A stretch of DNA of 64,000 bases from Rhododendron vialii (GCF_030253575.1 NC_080560.1:8180501-8244500); one strand, 5' to 3'; positions 1-13,559 are shown, numbered from the stretch's first letter. Program-made: numbers and translations. Notes: a model not told the origin generated them from the sequence alone.

Positions 1-121
1 TGCAGCCGAGTGCGAATCAGAGTGCACGACGGCAACCTAAAAGCGTCAGATGCACAAAGCCATACCCAGGCGAAGAGGCTTGTTTCCTGATCTTTGATTT
101 GCTGATTTGCCTTATTAGGTA

Positions 122-372
122 CTTCTTCCGTTTCGGTTTGTATGTTTCTTTTTTAATTTTTTTAGAACGTTTGATTTCTCAAAGAATTGTTTATAATTTT
201 TAATTCGTAATTTTTTTAATATGTAATATAGATCTTATTTAATAAATCTTAATTAGTTTTATTATACAAAATTTTTAAAATCATAATATTTTTTTATAAA
301 ATATAAAATATAAATATATTTTTAAAAAATACAAATTTCGACAATTGAACAAACAAATCGAAACGGAGTGAG
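122..372. mobile_element. Stowaway-like MITE
   Basis: A 251-bp AT-rich element with inverted ends: CTTCTTCCGTTTCGGTTTGT on the left and the complement of CAAATCGAAACGGAGTGAG on the right. Each end abuts a TA dinucleotide, the Tc1/mariner (Stowaway) target duplication. There is no coding capacity. The first 121 bases of the window show no recognisable gene. Bases 375-723 also show nothing beyond AT-rich sequence. Confidence 0.7.
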
Positions 373-732
373 TAGTTATTTTGATCCACACAAACTGATC
401 GATCCATTTTGGAGCTAAAAGTGATCAGGTAGGGACCATGATCCCATGGTAACTAGAAGGCAAAAAAAAATTCCCTGGGTAAATAATTAAAGCAATTGCT
501 CGTACTGATCAATCAATCAATAAAACATTTGACTTTAGACCCATCCATCAAAATCTCCCCACATGCTTTTCTTATGTGAGATGATGAAAAGGGGAAAGAC
601 TCGCTTTCAAATTGTTTTGTTTTTTTGTTTGTGATCCGCCCCTTTCAATTTGTTTGCACCGCATATTTTTTTTATAACTGATTGAAGTGTTATATACCTT
701 AGATTAGATATGGGACGTAATTTTTATTAGAA

Positions 733-2626
733 GGGTAAATTTCACTGACCTCCGCTGAGGTTCCTGACATTTTTAAAGACCTCCTCTGAGGTTTTTGAAA
801 TATCACTAACCTCCCCTACATTTACTGACAATATCAATATTCCTCCGTCCCATTAACTACCCATGGATGGCGTTGACCCCACTGTTTAAAAGACTTAAAT
901 ACCCTCCTACTCAATTGACTTCTTAATGGTTAAAAATCAACATGGAAAAGAGAATCAAATAGTTCTATACACCACCTCTACTGACTTATACTACCACCTT
1001 TGTAAATCCTAACCATTGTGTATCCGCATTAATTACACGGCACTCTTTTTCTACAAAATTTCAAGAATTTTAAGCACTGCAAATAATTATCTCGAAAAGA
1101 GAGATTAGTGAATCTGAACCATTGATTTCTCTTTTCGGGCATTTTCAGGTTACATAGCATTGCTCTAATTGTTCAAAAAAAAAAAATTGCTTTGTTAGTT
1201 TGGTCAATTTTTTGGGGTTATTGGTTCGTCTCAATAAGAGAAATCTAAAAAGTAAAAATTTATGGTTATTTTATAATCCGACCATCTAACATTTCTCTCA
1301 GGGTATGCTTCCTTGTTGAGAGATAAACTCGTTGCTTGGATTCCTATCAAAACTTTAAAATAGTTCATTTTTTAACTTAAAAAATAAACTTTAAAATAGT
1401 TCAATAAATACAAAAATAATTCAAAGCAAACAGATTTATTAGATTTTTATTTCATTATCTAGATTCTTTTTAGTTTGGTTCAATCTTTTTATCTAATTTC
1501 TCTTGTGGAGATGAAGCACTAATTCAAAATAAAATTGAAGAAAAACTAAGAAAGGCAAATTTTTTTAAAATAAGACCAAAAAAATTACCCTGAAAAATTA
1601 TTAGACCAAACCACACCTCTATTTGCTTATAACTTTAAACATTTTTTAGCCTTGTTGTTCCATCAAAATGGGACATTAATGTGAAGCTATCGCCTGAAGG
1701 TCACTCATGATCAATTGTGCAAAGTCGGTTTCTCTTTCTAACTACTCTGATGGAACTCCCAATGATCACTCAGTAAAAGTACACCATTGTCACCACATCT
1801 TTCCACCTCTGCCTCCATCATCTACCTTTTCTCTCCGACTCTCCATTTCTCTTTCCAACCTGAAACCCACTTCACTAATATTCTTGATTGATCATTTTAG
1901 TTAATTTTTTGTTTTTTTTGGATAAACAAAGTCTATAAATATCGTTGCCGCATCCATCTCCATGGAAGCAACCCATTACCCACCGATCTTGCTTTGAAAT
2001 TCCTGGGTTTAATTTTATGAAATTGGATTACGGCCCGACCATGTGCAATGTTGAGAGTTTGTGCCGGGAAGTCGTGGTCCTTATATCTTCTTATCTTCTC
2101 TGGTTATGGTTTTACATCAAAATTTTCCCCAAATAGATTCCTAAGGAATGAGCTTGCGCTCTTTGATTTCAATTGGCCTATAAATGTGGATCAAAGGAAT
2201 TAATTCATGTTTCTTTTTCTTTTTTCTTTTTTTGTTTGGATTCCAATTAAGTTTGTGAATAATGGAGTTTTGGCTTCTTAACACGGAAAATAGAGCTTTT
2301 ATTTTATACTAGCCAAAAAAAAAAAGAGAGAGAGAAAAATTAGAATTGGGGAAGGGGAGGAGGGAGAAAGAGGGAGGAGAGAGTGGAATTGTATGAAGTT
2401 GAATTGGTTGACTAATGGAGGGCAAAATAGGTACTGCAATTGTATAGAGTGCTGATGTCATTGTGAATTTCCAGGTTCTGTTAAAAAAATTAACGGAAGA
2501 GTAATGGAAGGGGGAATAATCATATTGTCAGCAAAAGCAAGGGAGTTCAGTGATATTTCAGATACTTTCAATCCTGGAGGTATTTGTCTGTGTCAGGAAC
2601 GTCAGGGAGGTCAGCGAAATTTACCC
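733..2626. mobile_element. Mutator-like element (MULE), non-autonomous
   Basis: A 1,894-bp element bounded by inverted repeats that start GGGTAAATTTC at both ends and stay alignable for over 100 bp, with scattered mismatches. It is flanked by the perfect 9-bp duplication TTATTAGAA (724-732 and 2627-2635), the length typical of Mutator elements. No transposase is visible. Two short open frames (1707-1904 and 1945-2136) lie inside. Neither resembles a known protein, so gene capture is possible but not shown. Confidence 0.88.
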
Positions 2627-2772
2627 TTATTAGAAAGAAGACAGAACTTGTATAAATTGCACTTCTACCTAGACCGTGGATAAGCCGTTTCCAATGCACA
2701 AATTCAGCTATATATACATGTGCTCGGAATCATTAAACGAACGTAAACCCCATTAAATAACATTGCTGCTCT

Positions 2773-3006
2773 GCCCCGTTCCACTGAACTTAGAGTGAAC
2801 TAAGTTAATTTTGTCCTTATTTAAATTAATTTTTTTTGCTAAAAACTAAAAGGTGGTTAAAAGTAAAAAAAATTTACTTTTTCAATTAATCCTCTCGTGA
2901 AGAAGAATCAATAATTTATAAAAATTTAGCATAAAACTAAAAAATACAAAATATTTTTGAATAACAACCAAAAATACTAAAAGTCCTAAAAATTAAATGG
3001 AACGCG
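2773..3006. mobile_element. Foldback MITE in the hydroperoxide lyase promoter
   Basis: A roughly 234-bp AT-rich segment whose ends are inverted copies: GCCCCGTTCCA on the left against TGGAACGCG on the right. The interior is also roughly palindromic. It shares the interior phrases 'reading ..GAATCAATAATTTA.. and ..TAGTTTT..' with the foldback elements at 29722, 34030 and 43150, so it looks like a divergent member of that family. Its right end lies within a few bases of the putative TATA box of the downstream gene. Confidence 0.5.
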
Positions 3007-3008
3007 TC

Positions 3009-3015
3009 TATAAAT
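3009..3015 (+). promoter_or_regulatory. Putative TATA box of the hydroperoxide lyase gene
   Basis: TATAAAT lies 93 bases before the chosen ATG at 3108. That spacing would put transcription start near 3040 and give a short, CT/CA-rich 5' leader (3068-3102). The position and motif are seen directly. The function is inferred. Confidence 0.5.
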
Positions 3016-3107
3016 GAATTAAAGAATCCATATAGTAGGCAGTTTAGTGACATATTCACTGCTACTCATCTCTCTCTCTCTCTCACAGACACACACACTA
3101 TCCGCAT

Positions 3108-6100
3108 ATGAGGGCCATAAAGATGAGCATGTCACCGGGCACGCCATCACCATCCCTGACACCAGCACCAGCACCACAACAAACAAAACCACCACCTTCC
3201 ACCGCGTCTATCCGTACAATCCCCGGCGGGCACGGTTGGCCTGTGTTGGGGCCCATATCCGACCGCCTCGACTACTTCTGGTTCCAGGGACCGGAGACGT
3301 TCTTCCGCAAGAGAATAGAGAAGCACAAGAGCACCGTGTTCCGGACGAACGTGCCGCCGACGTTCCCGTTCTTCTCCGGGGTCAACCCCAACGTGGTGGC
3401 GGTGCTGGACTGCAAGAGCTTCTCTCACCTCTTTGATATGGAAATTGTGGAGAAGAAGAATGTGTTGGTTGGAGACTTCATGCCTAGTGTTAAATTCACC
3501 GGAGACTTGCGTGTTTGTGCTTATCTTGATACCTCTGAGCCTCAACACTCCAAGGTATGCAACTACATTTTTACTTAAGTCTTTCCCTCTCATAAAGTTT
3601 GTCCGATTCGCACAATGAGAACTTAAAAATAACACATTTAGTAAGAAAAAAATTAATTTTTTTTAAAAAAATTTACGAGATATCAACGAGTTCTTTTAAT
3701 GTATGAGAAAATTTTGAATTTTTTCTAAAAAATAATGTGTTAATTTTTAGTCCTCGTTATGCGGCTCAAATAAAATTTAAGCGTCAGAGGTAGTATATTG
3801 TACTAGTATTTATTATCAAGAGTCGGTCAATTTCAATATCTGTTAAGTAATTCTGAAATCTTAAGGTTAATGATTGGACAAACCTTCATTAATCTTGTTT
3901 TGGATGTTTTTTTTTTAATTACGAAATGATAGGATCTCTTAAAATTTGTAATAAAATTTTCCTTAAACCAAGTAATTAAATTGTTGAGATATAAGTGTCT
4001 CAATATGCTACTATTTGATTGAAGGAAAATTTCCTTTGCAAACTCTGAGAATGTAGATGTAGATAAAGCTCTATAAACTTGATTTGCACATTGCACACAC
4101 ATCATGTGAGCCTAGCCTCTAATTTGATTTAAGGAAAATTCCGCGGGATAACTTTGAGGTTTTGTCTAGTACACGAGAAAAAGCAATAATGATTCGTGCA
4201 TATCCACTAACCACAGATCCAACCACACTCCTCTCATATATACTTGGATCCCACCATGTGGGTTCCATCTGCGGAACTCACATCTATTTGAGAGAGGTGT
4301 GGTTGGATCTGTGGTCGGTGGATGGGTACCTAACAGTTTCCGGAGAAGAAAGGTATAGAAAAGGAAACAATTATTTTCATTCCTTCTCCTATTTAATTGA
4401 AACCTAAAAAAGAGAGGAGAAATTTGAAGAAATAATTATTGATTTTCTCTTGACACTTTCTCCCCTAACTACTTTTTGCTTAATTATATGCATAGTTAAA
4501 CGACAATTTGTTATTATCAAAAAAAAAAAAAAAAACCCGACAATTTGTTAAACTATATGTGAATTTTCTAATGTAAATGTGGAAATTTCATTGTATATTA
4601 AATAGAGTAAACACGGTGTATAACGGTAATGTTACCTAAAATTATTTTCAGGTCATAGAAAGATTTCAATTATGAAACCTACGTGATCTGAATCTTATTT
4701 TCAATTTAATGTAAATTGTGATGCCATTAAAATGGAAGATATTGCCATTGAGCGATATGTGGATTGTCTGATGTGAATTCAGAAATTTCATAGTCTATTA
4801 AATAGAGTAAATATGGGGTATAACAGTAATATTGCCTAAAATTTAGTTTCAAGTAATAGAAAAATCCAATGTTTTATTGGAAGTTTTCTTTTTCTCCCAA
4901 CCCATGTATCAATAGCATGACGTTAGGCTTTCTCTTTTTCTTAATGTACCCTATCAAGTTTTTAATAAAAAAAAATTTTGCTGATAAAAAAGAGAAGAAA
5001 TAGAAAAATCTCATTATGAAACTACACGTGATCTGAATATTATTTGCAATTTTAATTTTAAGTTGTGATGCCGCATCACTAAAATGGAAGATATAGTTAG
5101 TAAATGGTATCGATCTAGATTGTCTCGTGTGAATGCGGACATGAAATGGAAGATATTGGAGCGAGTGGATGAATTGGGAGAGCTTAAATTCCGGCGTACC
5201 AAAAAAGAAAAAAGAATTGGGACAGCTTGGCGAGAGCTTAATTTCCGACGTACCAAAATAAAAAAGGAAATTGGGAGAGCTTGGCGACAAGCCAATGAGA
5301 GCGATCTCATCCGTAGTATGCTTCTCCAATTTTGGATTCTGCTACTTATAAGGACCACTATCAATCTATCATGCATCATGTTCTTCCAAAAATAAGTTTC
5401 ACGACAAGAACAAGTTTATCAAAGGCCTGGACCATGGTCCATGGAAGATATTTTTTTTTCTTTTTCTAGCTAGACAATAATATGTACGGTCTTCAGCATT
5501 TGGATAAATAAACAGAATTCTGAAACTTATAATCCATTCTCAAAATTTGCGCCAAATTAGAAAGATATATTACTTGCTAACATCAAGTTTAGAGTTCTGG
5601 AAAATTTGTTAGGAATCATATTACGATGGTTCCTGACAATATGGTTCAAGTCAGGTGAGACTTAATTATTCATAACAAAAATCGGCCAAAATAGGTGCAT
5701 AACTCATCATACTTATGCTAGAAACCGAAATACAAGGGGCCAAGAGCCTTTAGCTTCACATTACTTTCGTTTATAATTTTGAAATATCTATTATTCATGT
5801 GAAAATATTATTTTTATTTTTATTATGCATGCATGAATGTATTGCATCTTTTTAGTCGGAAAATACCATGATGGTAAAAAGGACTTTTCAACAAAAATTA
5901 CGGGATAGAGTGAGTAAAATATGGTAATTTTCAAACAATACGGAATTTTAGTAGATCGTTTGACTTGAAAATTGATTTCTTTCAAACAAATTCACAATAT
6001 TTCACTTATCAAAAAAAAATTCACAACATTTCCTTTTAAACTTTCCTCTTTGTGCCTCACTACATACTCCCACAAATTTTCAAATACTTCAAATACTAGG

Positions 6101-8677
6101 CCACCTTCATACATATTTCATTACACTTATAAGAATAAGAGCAATGTTACGAAAACAAATGTTCAAACACAGATAAATCGGATATACTCTTTTTCAAATA
6201 GAAATCAAAAAGTCTTCTTGTTCCTATATAATTTTCACGTATGTGAATACGAATCTTTGTTTTCTTCACAACCAATCTTCTCATTTCCGCTCAATATCTT
6301 CTAAAACCCTTACTAGAACGAATTTCCTTCTATAGAGTAAAGTGTATTACAAAATCATTCGATGCAAATGCCTAATGTGCCTGGGAACGCACACATCAGA
6401 CGATTCTAAACAATGTCTGTATTTACATATGTGTCTGAACACCATTATTGTCCTAAACATTTTCCGATAACCGTAGTTTCTACTACTACATGTTAATTGG
6501 TCCAAATTTCCAGGTCAAGAAATTCTCCATGGACATCCTAAAACGAAGCTCCACAATCTGGGTCTCAACACTCACCTCCAACCTGGACACCATGTGGGAC
6601 ACCCTCGAGTCCAAGCTCTCCGAATCCGACTCCGCCTCCTACCTGATCCCAATCCAAAAACTCATCTTCAGCTTCTTCACCCGCTGCCTCATCGGGGCCG
6701 ACCCGTCCGCCTCGCCCGAGATCGCCAAGTCAGGCTACGTCATGGCTGACCTCTGGCTCGCGCTCCAGCTCCTGCCCACCGTCAAAATCGGCGTGCTGCA
6801 GCCCCTGGAAGAGATCTTTCTCCATTCCTACGCGTACCCTTTTGCCCTGGTGAGCTCAGGGTACAAGAAACTCGCTAAGTTCGTTGAGGAGCAAGGGAAG
6901 GACGCGGTTGAGAGAGGGGTGACCGAGTTCGGACTGAGTCGGGAAGAGACGATTCACAACCTGGTTTTCATACTAGGGTTCAACGCGTACGGCGGGACTT
7001 TGATCTTTTTGCCGACTCTGCTGGCCAAGATTGGGACGGACAAGACGGGGATTCAGGAGAAGCTCAGGGAAGAAGTGCGGGCGAAGACAGCCGGGTCGAC
7101 TCTGAGTTTCGACTCGGTGAAGGATATGGAGCTGGTTCAGTCGTTCGTGTATGAGACGCTCCGCCTTAACCCACCGGTATGCTTTAAATAATTTTGCCAT
7201 GATTTTTGCACCTGCTTTTTCTTTCATAAGTTGAAATTTGTCATAATTTTCAAAGCATAATAGAGAAAAAAAAAAAACCTTTTAAAACGTTTTTATAAAA
7301 AAAGGAATATTGCGAAGTAATTTCTTCTGCGGAATGCTATGCATGCACGATGCCCACCGGCCCGTGAAATCTTTATATCCATTTCAAAATTAATTGGCAA
7401 TAAGTGGAGAAGTTCCAGATGTTATTAACTGAATACCCATGGACACATGGACACACAGTACACATATCTCCCCTCACGTGCAGCCGCATTTGAGGTCTAT
7501 CACATGTGACCACTTTTGGGTCCTATCATCGTACAGCCTTTTTTTTGTTGGTCTGTCATCGTGGGTGTATATTGTAAATTTTTAAAATGTGGGATAAAAC
7601 GGGTCCCGCTTTGATACTATCTCAAATTTTTATATCTATCTCAAAATCAATTGATAATGAATAGAGATGTCCCAAACGTTATTAAGTGAATACTCATTCC
7701 ACTCCTCTCAAATAATATAAGATCCATTTCCTTAACACGGCCCCCCATCCAGCACGTGATACTGTCCTTGAAAACAAGAAAAATGCTATGCACATGATAC
7801 CGTCCTTGAAAACAAATGAAACAGTCTAGATTGATAGTACTATGAATCTGACATGTTCATTTGCTTTTATGAACAAATTCATTTATTTTTATGTACAATT
7901 TCATGTACTGGATTTTATCGACTGTACTACTTCTCTTTTCTTTTTTTGGGGGTTAAAATTCTATGATTATAACAGCTTGTCCTGTTGTGGGGTGATATAA
8001 ATGATGATTTTCTTGGGTGATTTATTGCGTTGGTCCTATTTTTATAGCAAAAAACTATCACCGAAACAAACGCCTTTATGCAAAAACAATTGATTTCGAT
8101 GTGGCTTTGTTCGATTTGAATTTTAAGAATAATGAGTGAAAAAAATAGATAAAGAAATTTATTGGAAATCGTGCTCAGAAATTTTGAGACCTTAAAACAA
8201 ACAAGGTGCAGTGCCAGTCATACGATGAGGGCTCCTCATGCTCTGTTATGATGCATCGTGCTTTCGATCCCTTTAATCTGTTATGTTCTTCACTAATGGT
8301 AGGTTCCACTTCAATACGGTCGAGCAAGGAAGGACTTCCTACTGAGTTCACACGACTCAGTGTACGAAATCAAGAAAGGCGAGCTTCTCTGTGGATACCA
8401 AACGCTGGTCATGAGAGACCCGAACGTGTTCGACAACCCGGAGGAGTTCGTATCGGATCGGTTCACGAAGGAGAAGAAAGGAAGGGAGTTACTGAGTTAC
8501 TTGTACTGGTCGAATGGGCCACAGACTGGGTCACCCAGCGAGTCAAATAAGCAGTGTCCCGCGAAAGACTATGTTACCCTCACTGGTTGTCTTTTCGTGG
8601 CTTACTTGTTCCGGAGGTACGACTCGATCACCTGCAACTCGTCCGGGGCGATCACAGCGGTTGTGAGGGCTAAATGA
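3108..8677 (+). CDS. HPL: Fatty acid hydroperoxide lyase, CYP74B-like cytochrome P450
   Basis: Three exons (3108-3554, 6514-7176, 8303-8677) join in phase at GT-AG introns of 2,959 and 1,126 bp to give 494 residues, the usual length for the family. CYP74 enzymes rearrange fatty acid hydroperoxides without O2 or NADPH. The B subfamily cleaves 13-hydroperoxides to C6 aldehydes and 12-oxo acids in plastid membranes. Visible marks are a conserved start ([14 protein letters not shown]), the I-helix motif FNAYGG at about residues 305-310, ExxR in YETLRLNPP (363-366) and the heme-loop cysteine in NKQCPAKD (Cys455), preceded by [11 protein letters not shown], which is typical of hydroperoxide lyases. 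The N-terminus is short and proline-rich with no clear transit peptide. A second ATG at 3123 is possible. No stop or frameshift is seen. The class as lyase rather than allene oxide synthase rests on motif recognition. Confidence 0.92.
3582..3797. mobile_element. Foldback MITE in hydroperoxide lyase intron 1
   Basis: The two halves are imperfect inverted copies. CTCTCATAAAGTTTGTCC and ATGAGAACTTAAAAATAACA on the left face TGTTAATTTTTAGTCCTCGT and TTTAAGCGTCAGAG on the right. The middle is AT-rich. It has no coding content and its superfamily is not determined. Confidence 0.5.
4196..4331. repeat. Long hairpin (foldback repeat) in intron 1
   Basis: The arm ACCACAGATCCAACCACACT (about 4209-4229) is followed about 65 bases later by its near-perfect complement (about 4292-4315). 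The loop holds a second small palindrome around CCATGTGG. The transcript of this intron could form a stem of about 35 base pairs. It probably derives from a MITE. Confidence 0.6.
4579..5040. repeat. Diverged direct duplication of about 200 bp in intron 1
   Basis: The phrase ATTAAATAGAGTAAA with the following GGTGTATAACGGTAAT recurs about 203 bases later (4579-4667 versus 4782-4868). The segment around ACGTGATCTGAAT (about 4681) recurs near 5028. Between 5150 and 5290 a further 55-60-bp unit containing TTCCGRCGTACCAAAA is duplicated. Nothing in this part of the intron looks coding. Confidence 0.5.
7369..7690. repeat. Diverged direct repeat in hydroperoxide lyase intron 2
   Basis: A stretch beginning TTTATATCCATTTCAAAAT and ending TTATTAACTGAATACC (7369-7438) recurs in diverged form at about 7625-7695. 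Between them lie several CACATG-type words. It probably comes from an old dispersed repeat. The rest of the intron shows nothing recognisable. Confidence 0.35.
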
Positions 8678-10138
8678 GTTCGTTTGAGTTGGATGCGGCA
8701 GATATGATCTATATATGTATCCCATGTATAGACAAGAATTGTTTTTGTGCCAAAATGCTTAAATATCGTAAGAGAAACGATTTGAATCATCAAAATAAGT
8801 CATGAAACTCATGCTATTAGGCGGCGTTTAAAGATAAGCATAATTAACAATTTGGATCAGTTGGGAAATGTTTTGAGATTCAGTTTTTTATGTTAAGCAG
8901 TAGGGGAAGAATTAAGTTCAATGAATTGCAACAATGAGACACTATGTCAATTATGTAATCTGCGCATAATCCAAGTATGTAAGAATTCAAGAAATAGCCC
9001 CATACGAGGAAGAAATAAACTAATGACGCGACACTCCTAGTCTCCTACACAAGGGAACTAAGAGTAATAATTAATCCTTACCACTAATGATTAGTTCTTA
9101 CCTTCCGCAATGTTTGACTCCTTGATCTCTCAATAGAGATTGCGCAATACTGTGACCGACTAAGCTAGCCCTGAATTGTTGTATCAAGATTTGTAAGGCA
9201 CGGAGAAATCATTTAGGACTTAAGCCGGGTCCCATATTTGCAGTTTGATTAAATGTGGTACGATGATGTTTTGTTTTTATTCTACTACTTGCAATGCCAA
9301 AGAATGGACCACTGGAATGATCAAAACAATAATGGAATGGACCACTTTTCTCCTTAAGCCACATCTACATCTATATATATATATATATAATTGTACGATT
9401 ATCCGTTACTAGTACAAACTGAAGTAGATTTTATTTATTTATTTTATAGTTTAGGTGTCCGAACCAACTTATCTGAATTAATCTTGAATATTGGAATAGA
9501 GATCATTGTCGCGCGCGTTCACAACCTTATGGACACAAAATAGTGATTCCATCAAGAAAACCAGTCATGGCTTCTTCAGTTCGTCATAAGCTAGTTAAAT
9601 TAATGCGGCCGATTTCCCCTTCTCCACAGAAGTTGATGGACTTACATTAATACCCCAGTTTGCTCAAAATAAATAGACAAATACATAATCTCTGAGTGTA
9701 CTATCACGGACCACCTACATAATAGCTAGGTAGAAAAATATCACATGGTACTCTCTCTCTCTCTCTCTAAAAACCAAAATAAAAAGTCGATTCACAAGGA
9801 CCACAACCATAACTTGCACAAATTCTGTGCGCTGAGCTGCGTATGGTAGTAGACAAGGCCTAAATTTTGTGTGTATGCATGTGATGTGTGGATAACTTGA
9901 GATGTCTTTGTAGATAGTACTAATAATTAGCTGCTGTGTGGACACAAAGCCTTCTTTGTGACAAATCAACTGGAACTTGATTGAAAAGTTTGATTTTGGA
10001 TGACAAATCAGGAGGAAGATGAGAGTGGGAGCCATTTCCCTTGGATTGTTGCAATCATAAGTAGAGCATGGGGCATGCATGCATGTACGATCACGGGCCA
10101 CGTGAAGTTTTTCGGTGCCGGGTGGGCACGGGCGACGT

Positions 10139-10294
10139 GGTGCCAAGCACGATCTCGGCCGTCTAAACATGTTTTGGACGGTCCAGATCTATTTAGGTAA
10201 TTTTTTAGTGTAAAATTACCAAAACATCCTCTCAAATCCAAACAGATCTGAACCGTCCAAACATGTTTGGACGGCCGAGATCTTGCTCGGAACC
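10139..10294. mobile_element. Foldback MITE (CCGTC-CAAACATG family)
   Basis: Arms of about 50 bp containing CTCGGCCGTCTAAACATG and GGACGGTCCAGATCT on the left meet their inverted copies AGATCTGAACCGTCC and CATGTTTGGACGGCCGAG on the right. The loop has its own small hairpin GGTAATTTT/AAAATTACC. Related but more diverged arrangements occur at 22125, 23230, 40120 and 46370. Confidence 0.7.
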
Positions 10295-10453
10295 TGTGAG
10301 TCCTAGTTTGGTACATTAATAACAGTACTTTTGCCATACATCGAACTAAGACCAAAAAACTTAAAAACCTAAGGGGAAAAAAGAAAAAAAAAACTCCACA
10401 ACCACAAAATTGCACAAATTCAATTTGCACTGTGGGCGTTTATTTATTTATTA

Positions 10454-10723
10454 CTTCCTCCGTCCGCGTTTATTAGTCCACAAACACGTTTTTCGTCCCA
10501 CAGAGATTTTTCATTTAGTCACATCAATGTTTAAAAGAGAGCGAGTTTCCTTTCTTATCCTTCCTTTTTTTGTGTAGTCACATCAATATTTAAAACTTCA
10601 CTTTTGAGCCAATTTTTTTATTGAAGGGCAAAATAAGAATTTATCTTACAAAAAAGCAATATTATTTTGCCCCTTAATAAGTTGGAATCCCCAAAATGGA
10701 TCAACAAAGGTGGATGGAGGGAG
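10454..10723. mobile_element. Stowaway MITE
   Basis: The terminal inverted repeats CTTCCTCCGTCCGCG and GGTGGATGGAGGGAG are each bordered by TA. This is the Tc1/mariner Stowaway signature, in a 270-bp AT-rich element with no coding capacity. Confidence 0.75.
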
Positions 10724-12890
10724 TAACTTAGGATGTCTAGATCAGTTTATGCGCATCTCGACTAATCCCTGTCTACCTATAAAACTAAGAATCATTACTC
10801 TCTTTTTTTCTACGCAAAAAAAAAAATTTAATCTTTATAAAAGATTACAAAGATTAAAAGGATTAATGGCACACCGACACTAAGCCACCCAAGATCTAAA
10901 AGAAGGCAAGACGCCAACTGAATATCAAAAAAACCCCACATAAAACACCAAAAACCTAGGCAAAACTCAGACTCTACACAAGATCTCCATCAGATAATTT
11001 CTTTTCATTCATTTTTTTTTTTGAAACGAAGACAGAAATGCTTGTTCAACAAAGAATTTCTTTTCATTCTTGCCCAGGTAAGTCATCTATCTCTTCATGA
11101 AAATCTTATCAGAGTCCCATAATTCATGGTAGGCCTGCTACGTCCATGTTTGGTGCAACGGTTAAATGGCCTGGATTAGGGCTTAGTTCATCGACAAAAT
11201 GGGCTATTAGCAAACCCAAGGGAGCCTTTCCTCATCAAGGCCAGCCCATGAAAATACAATTACCATATCACTATCTCTCCGTCCCGCATAAAGACCCTCC
11301 GTCAATATGGGAGTTGCTGATAAACCTACGTGGGAGAATCAAAATAAATACGTAGCCGAAAAATTACTTACTTTTTGCCATGGGTTTAAGTCTTAAGAAA
11401 CCCGGTAATCGTTTCGATCTTGAACTAATATACTTCACCGACACAAACTCTCACTAATAGATTTCGGAGAGCAATAGATAGGATTTCCAATCTAATCTAT
11501 ATAAATGGTTTTTGCACTTGTAACTTGATGGTAATCACAGGCCTTTGTATAGATAGATCGGGACCCTTTTTCAAAGGACACAACCCTTCATACTTCCTTC
11601 TATCAAAGAAGTAATAGACACATATTCATTAATCGGTGTTGCTATTGTCAGCCCACTGGACTGACGATAAGTACACTATAAGACAAGAAAAACGTATATT
11701 TCTGTGTATTTTTTTATATCCTTTAATACACATTCACACATTTATTATTGTCAGCTTATTGGACTGATTTTAGAATTTTCATTCGTTAATAGTTACAACT
11801 TTACAGATGAATGTTCACTAAACCCATTCATGAATAGTCACCATGTCCATTCATGAATAGTCACCAAATCTTTTCATGAATAGTCACCAACTATTTAAGC
11901 AATATTTCATTTAAATTTAATACTCATATTTTACTTATGAACATAAATATTATAAAATATAAATATGATTGATGTGGCATGTGAGCTACATAAATAAATA
12001 AATTCTAACAGTTGCTCGAGAGGATCGAATGATGTCGCATATCATTCCCCCGGATGACGTAATCCCACTATTTGAGGTGGACACGAGACGAGTTTCTTTT
12101 GAAAAAAAAAATAACGACCCTCTGTCATCCCATTCCACCGTTGATGCAGTCAACTAGTCAAGCATTACACAGAATTGGGCTCAGTTTAATGCATGGGCCT
12201 TATAGTGTCGGTCAAAGATTGTGAAGATTTTGATAAATTTGACTGGACTCCACTGGGCTGCCGGGTCATATCGGTTGTTAGTTGTTACTAATTTGTCAAT
12301 TTTTTTTTTAAAACTAGTCATTTATTGCTTATACAAATATAATCTAAATTGCCACCTGCCAAGGCTGGAATTGACTGATGATGAACCGTTGATTATATAC
12401 TTTGAGTTCTGATGATCAGAAGAAGACTATATATGAACCCGAGCTTGGAGATTGACTATGAATTGTTGATTATACTTTGGACTGAAATATAATCTAAATT
12501 GTGTGTGCATAATGTTATGGTTTTGACATTCTTAGCACAATATTCGGAAATATAATCTATATAATATGGAGCAACAGTTTTTGAATTTTTCATATTTTGG
12601 ACCCTCAGATTTGTACATATTTTTTCTATGGCTGAGATTTACGTGTAGTAAGACTAGAAATATATTTGGAAAGCATGAATATTTGAAAGAAGGGTGAAAG
12701 AAAAACTAAAATTGATATTTCCTAATCTTATCCTAATTCCTTATTTTTGAATTTTTCCTACTTTTCTAACAGTTATCAGTTAAAATCAATTACTATGATC
12801 TAGAGCTGTTTCTCTCTCCCGCACATGTTAATTCTAAAATGGATTCCAATTTTGAATCCAAAACTACCTTCTCTCTCATACACACGTTTA

Positions 12891-12996
<106 letters not shown>

Positions 12997-13521
12997 CCTT
13001 GTCATTTTTTAAAATGTGTTTAGATTGTTAATTGTTTAGTTGGTTGCGTGATTGAGGGAAAAAAATTGATTAATTATATATTTGGTTATTTGACTCATTG
13101 CAATATGTTGGGGCCGGCAGTAAGTGTATTGATTTTGTTGCATCTTGATTCTAAATCATAGTTTCATCTTCGCCTTTATCGGGTTGAAAGTTGGAAGCCA
13201 ACGAAAATATATACGCGCCTGTGTTTCCTCATTGAAGTTAATTTTCTTATTCAACTTAATTTTTATAGTACATAGTACAAGGGTGTAAGACCCATCCATA
13301 CTTAACAAAAGACAAGTTGTTGTAATAGATGATTATTCTGATCTAATGGTCTAAGTTCATTCTCATCCTTTCAGTAAAGTACTCACACTTTTTGCACATA
13401 TTATATAATTGCCGTGTGAGTTTATTTACTCCTAAGAACTGTACATTAATGACTTTGTTAGTTTTCAAAAAGAGAGAGAGAAAAATACCAAAACTTTTCC
13501 GATTATGTACTAATTTGAAGA

Positions 13522-13524
<3 letters not shown>

Positions 13525-13557
<33 letters not shown>
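13525..13557. repeat. (TA)n microsatellite
   Basis: A pure TA run. It directly precedes the array of inverted and direct short repeats at 13640-13935. Confidence 0.95.
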
Positions 13558-13559
<2 letters not shown>

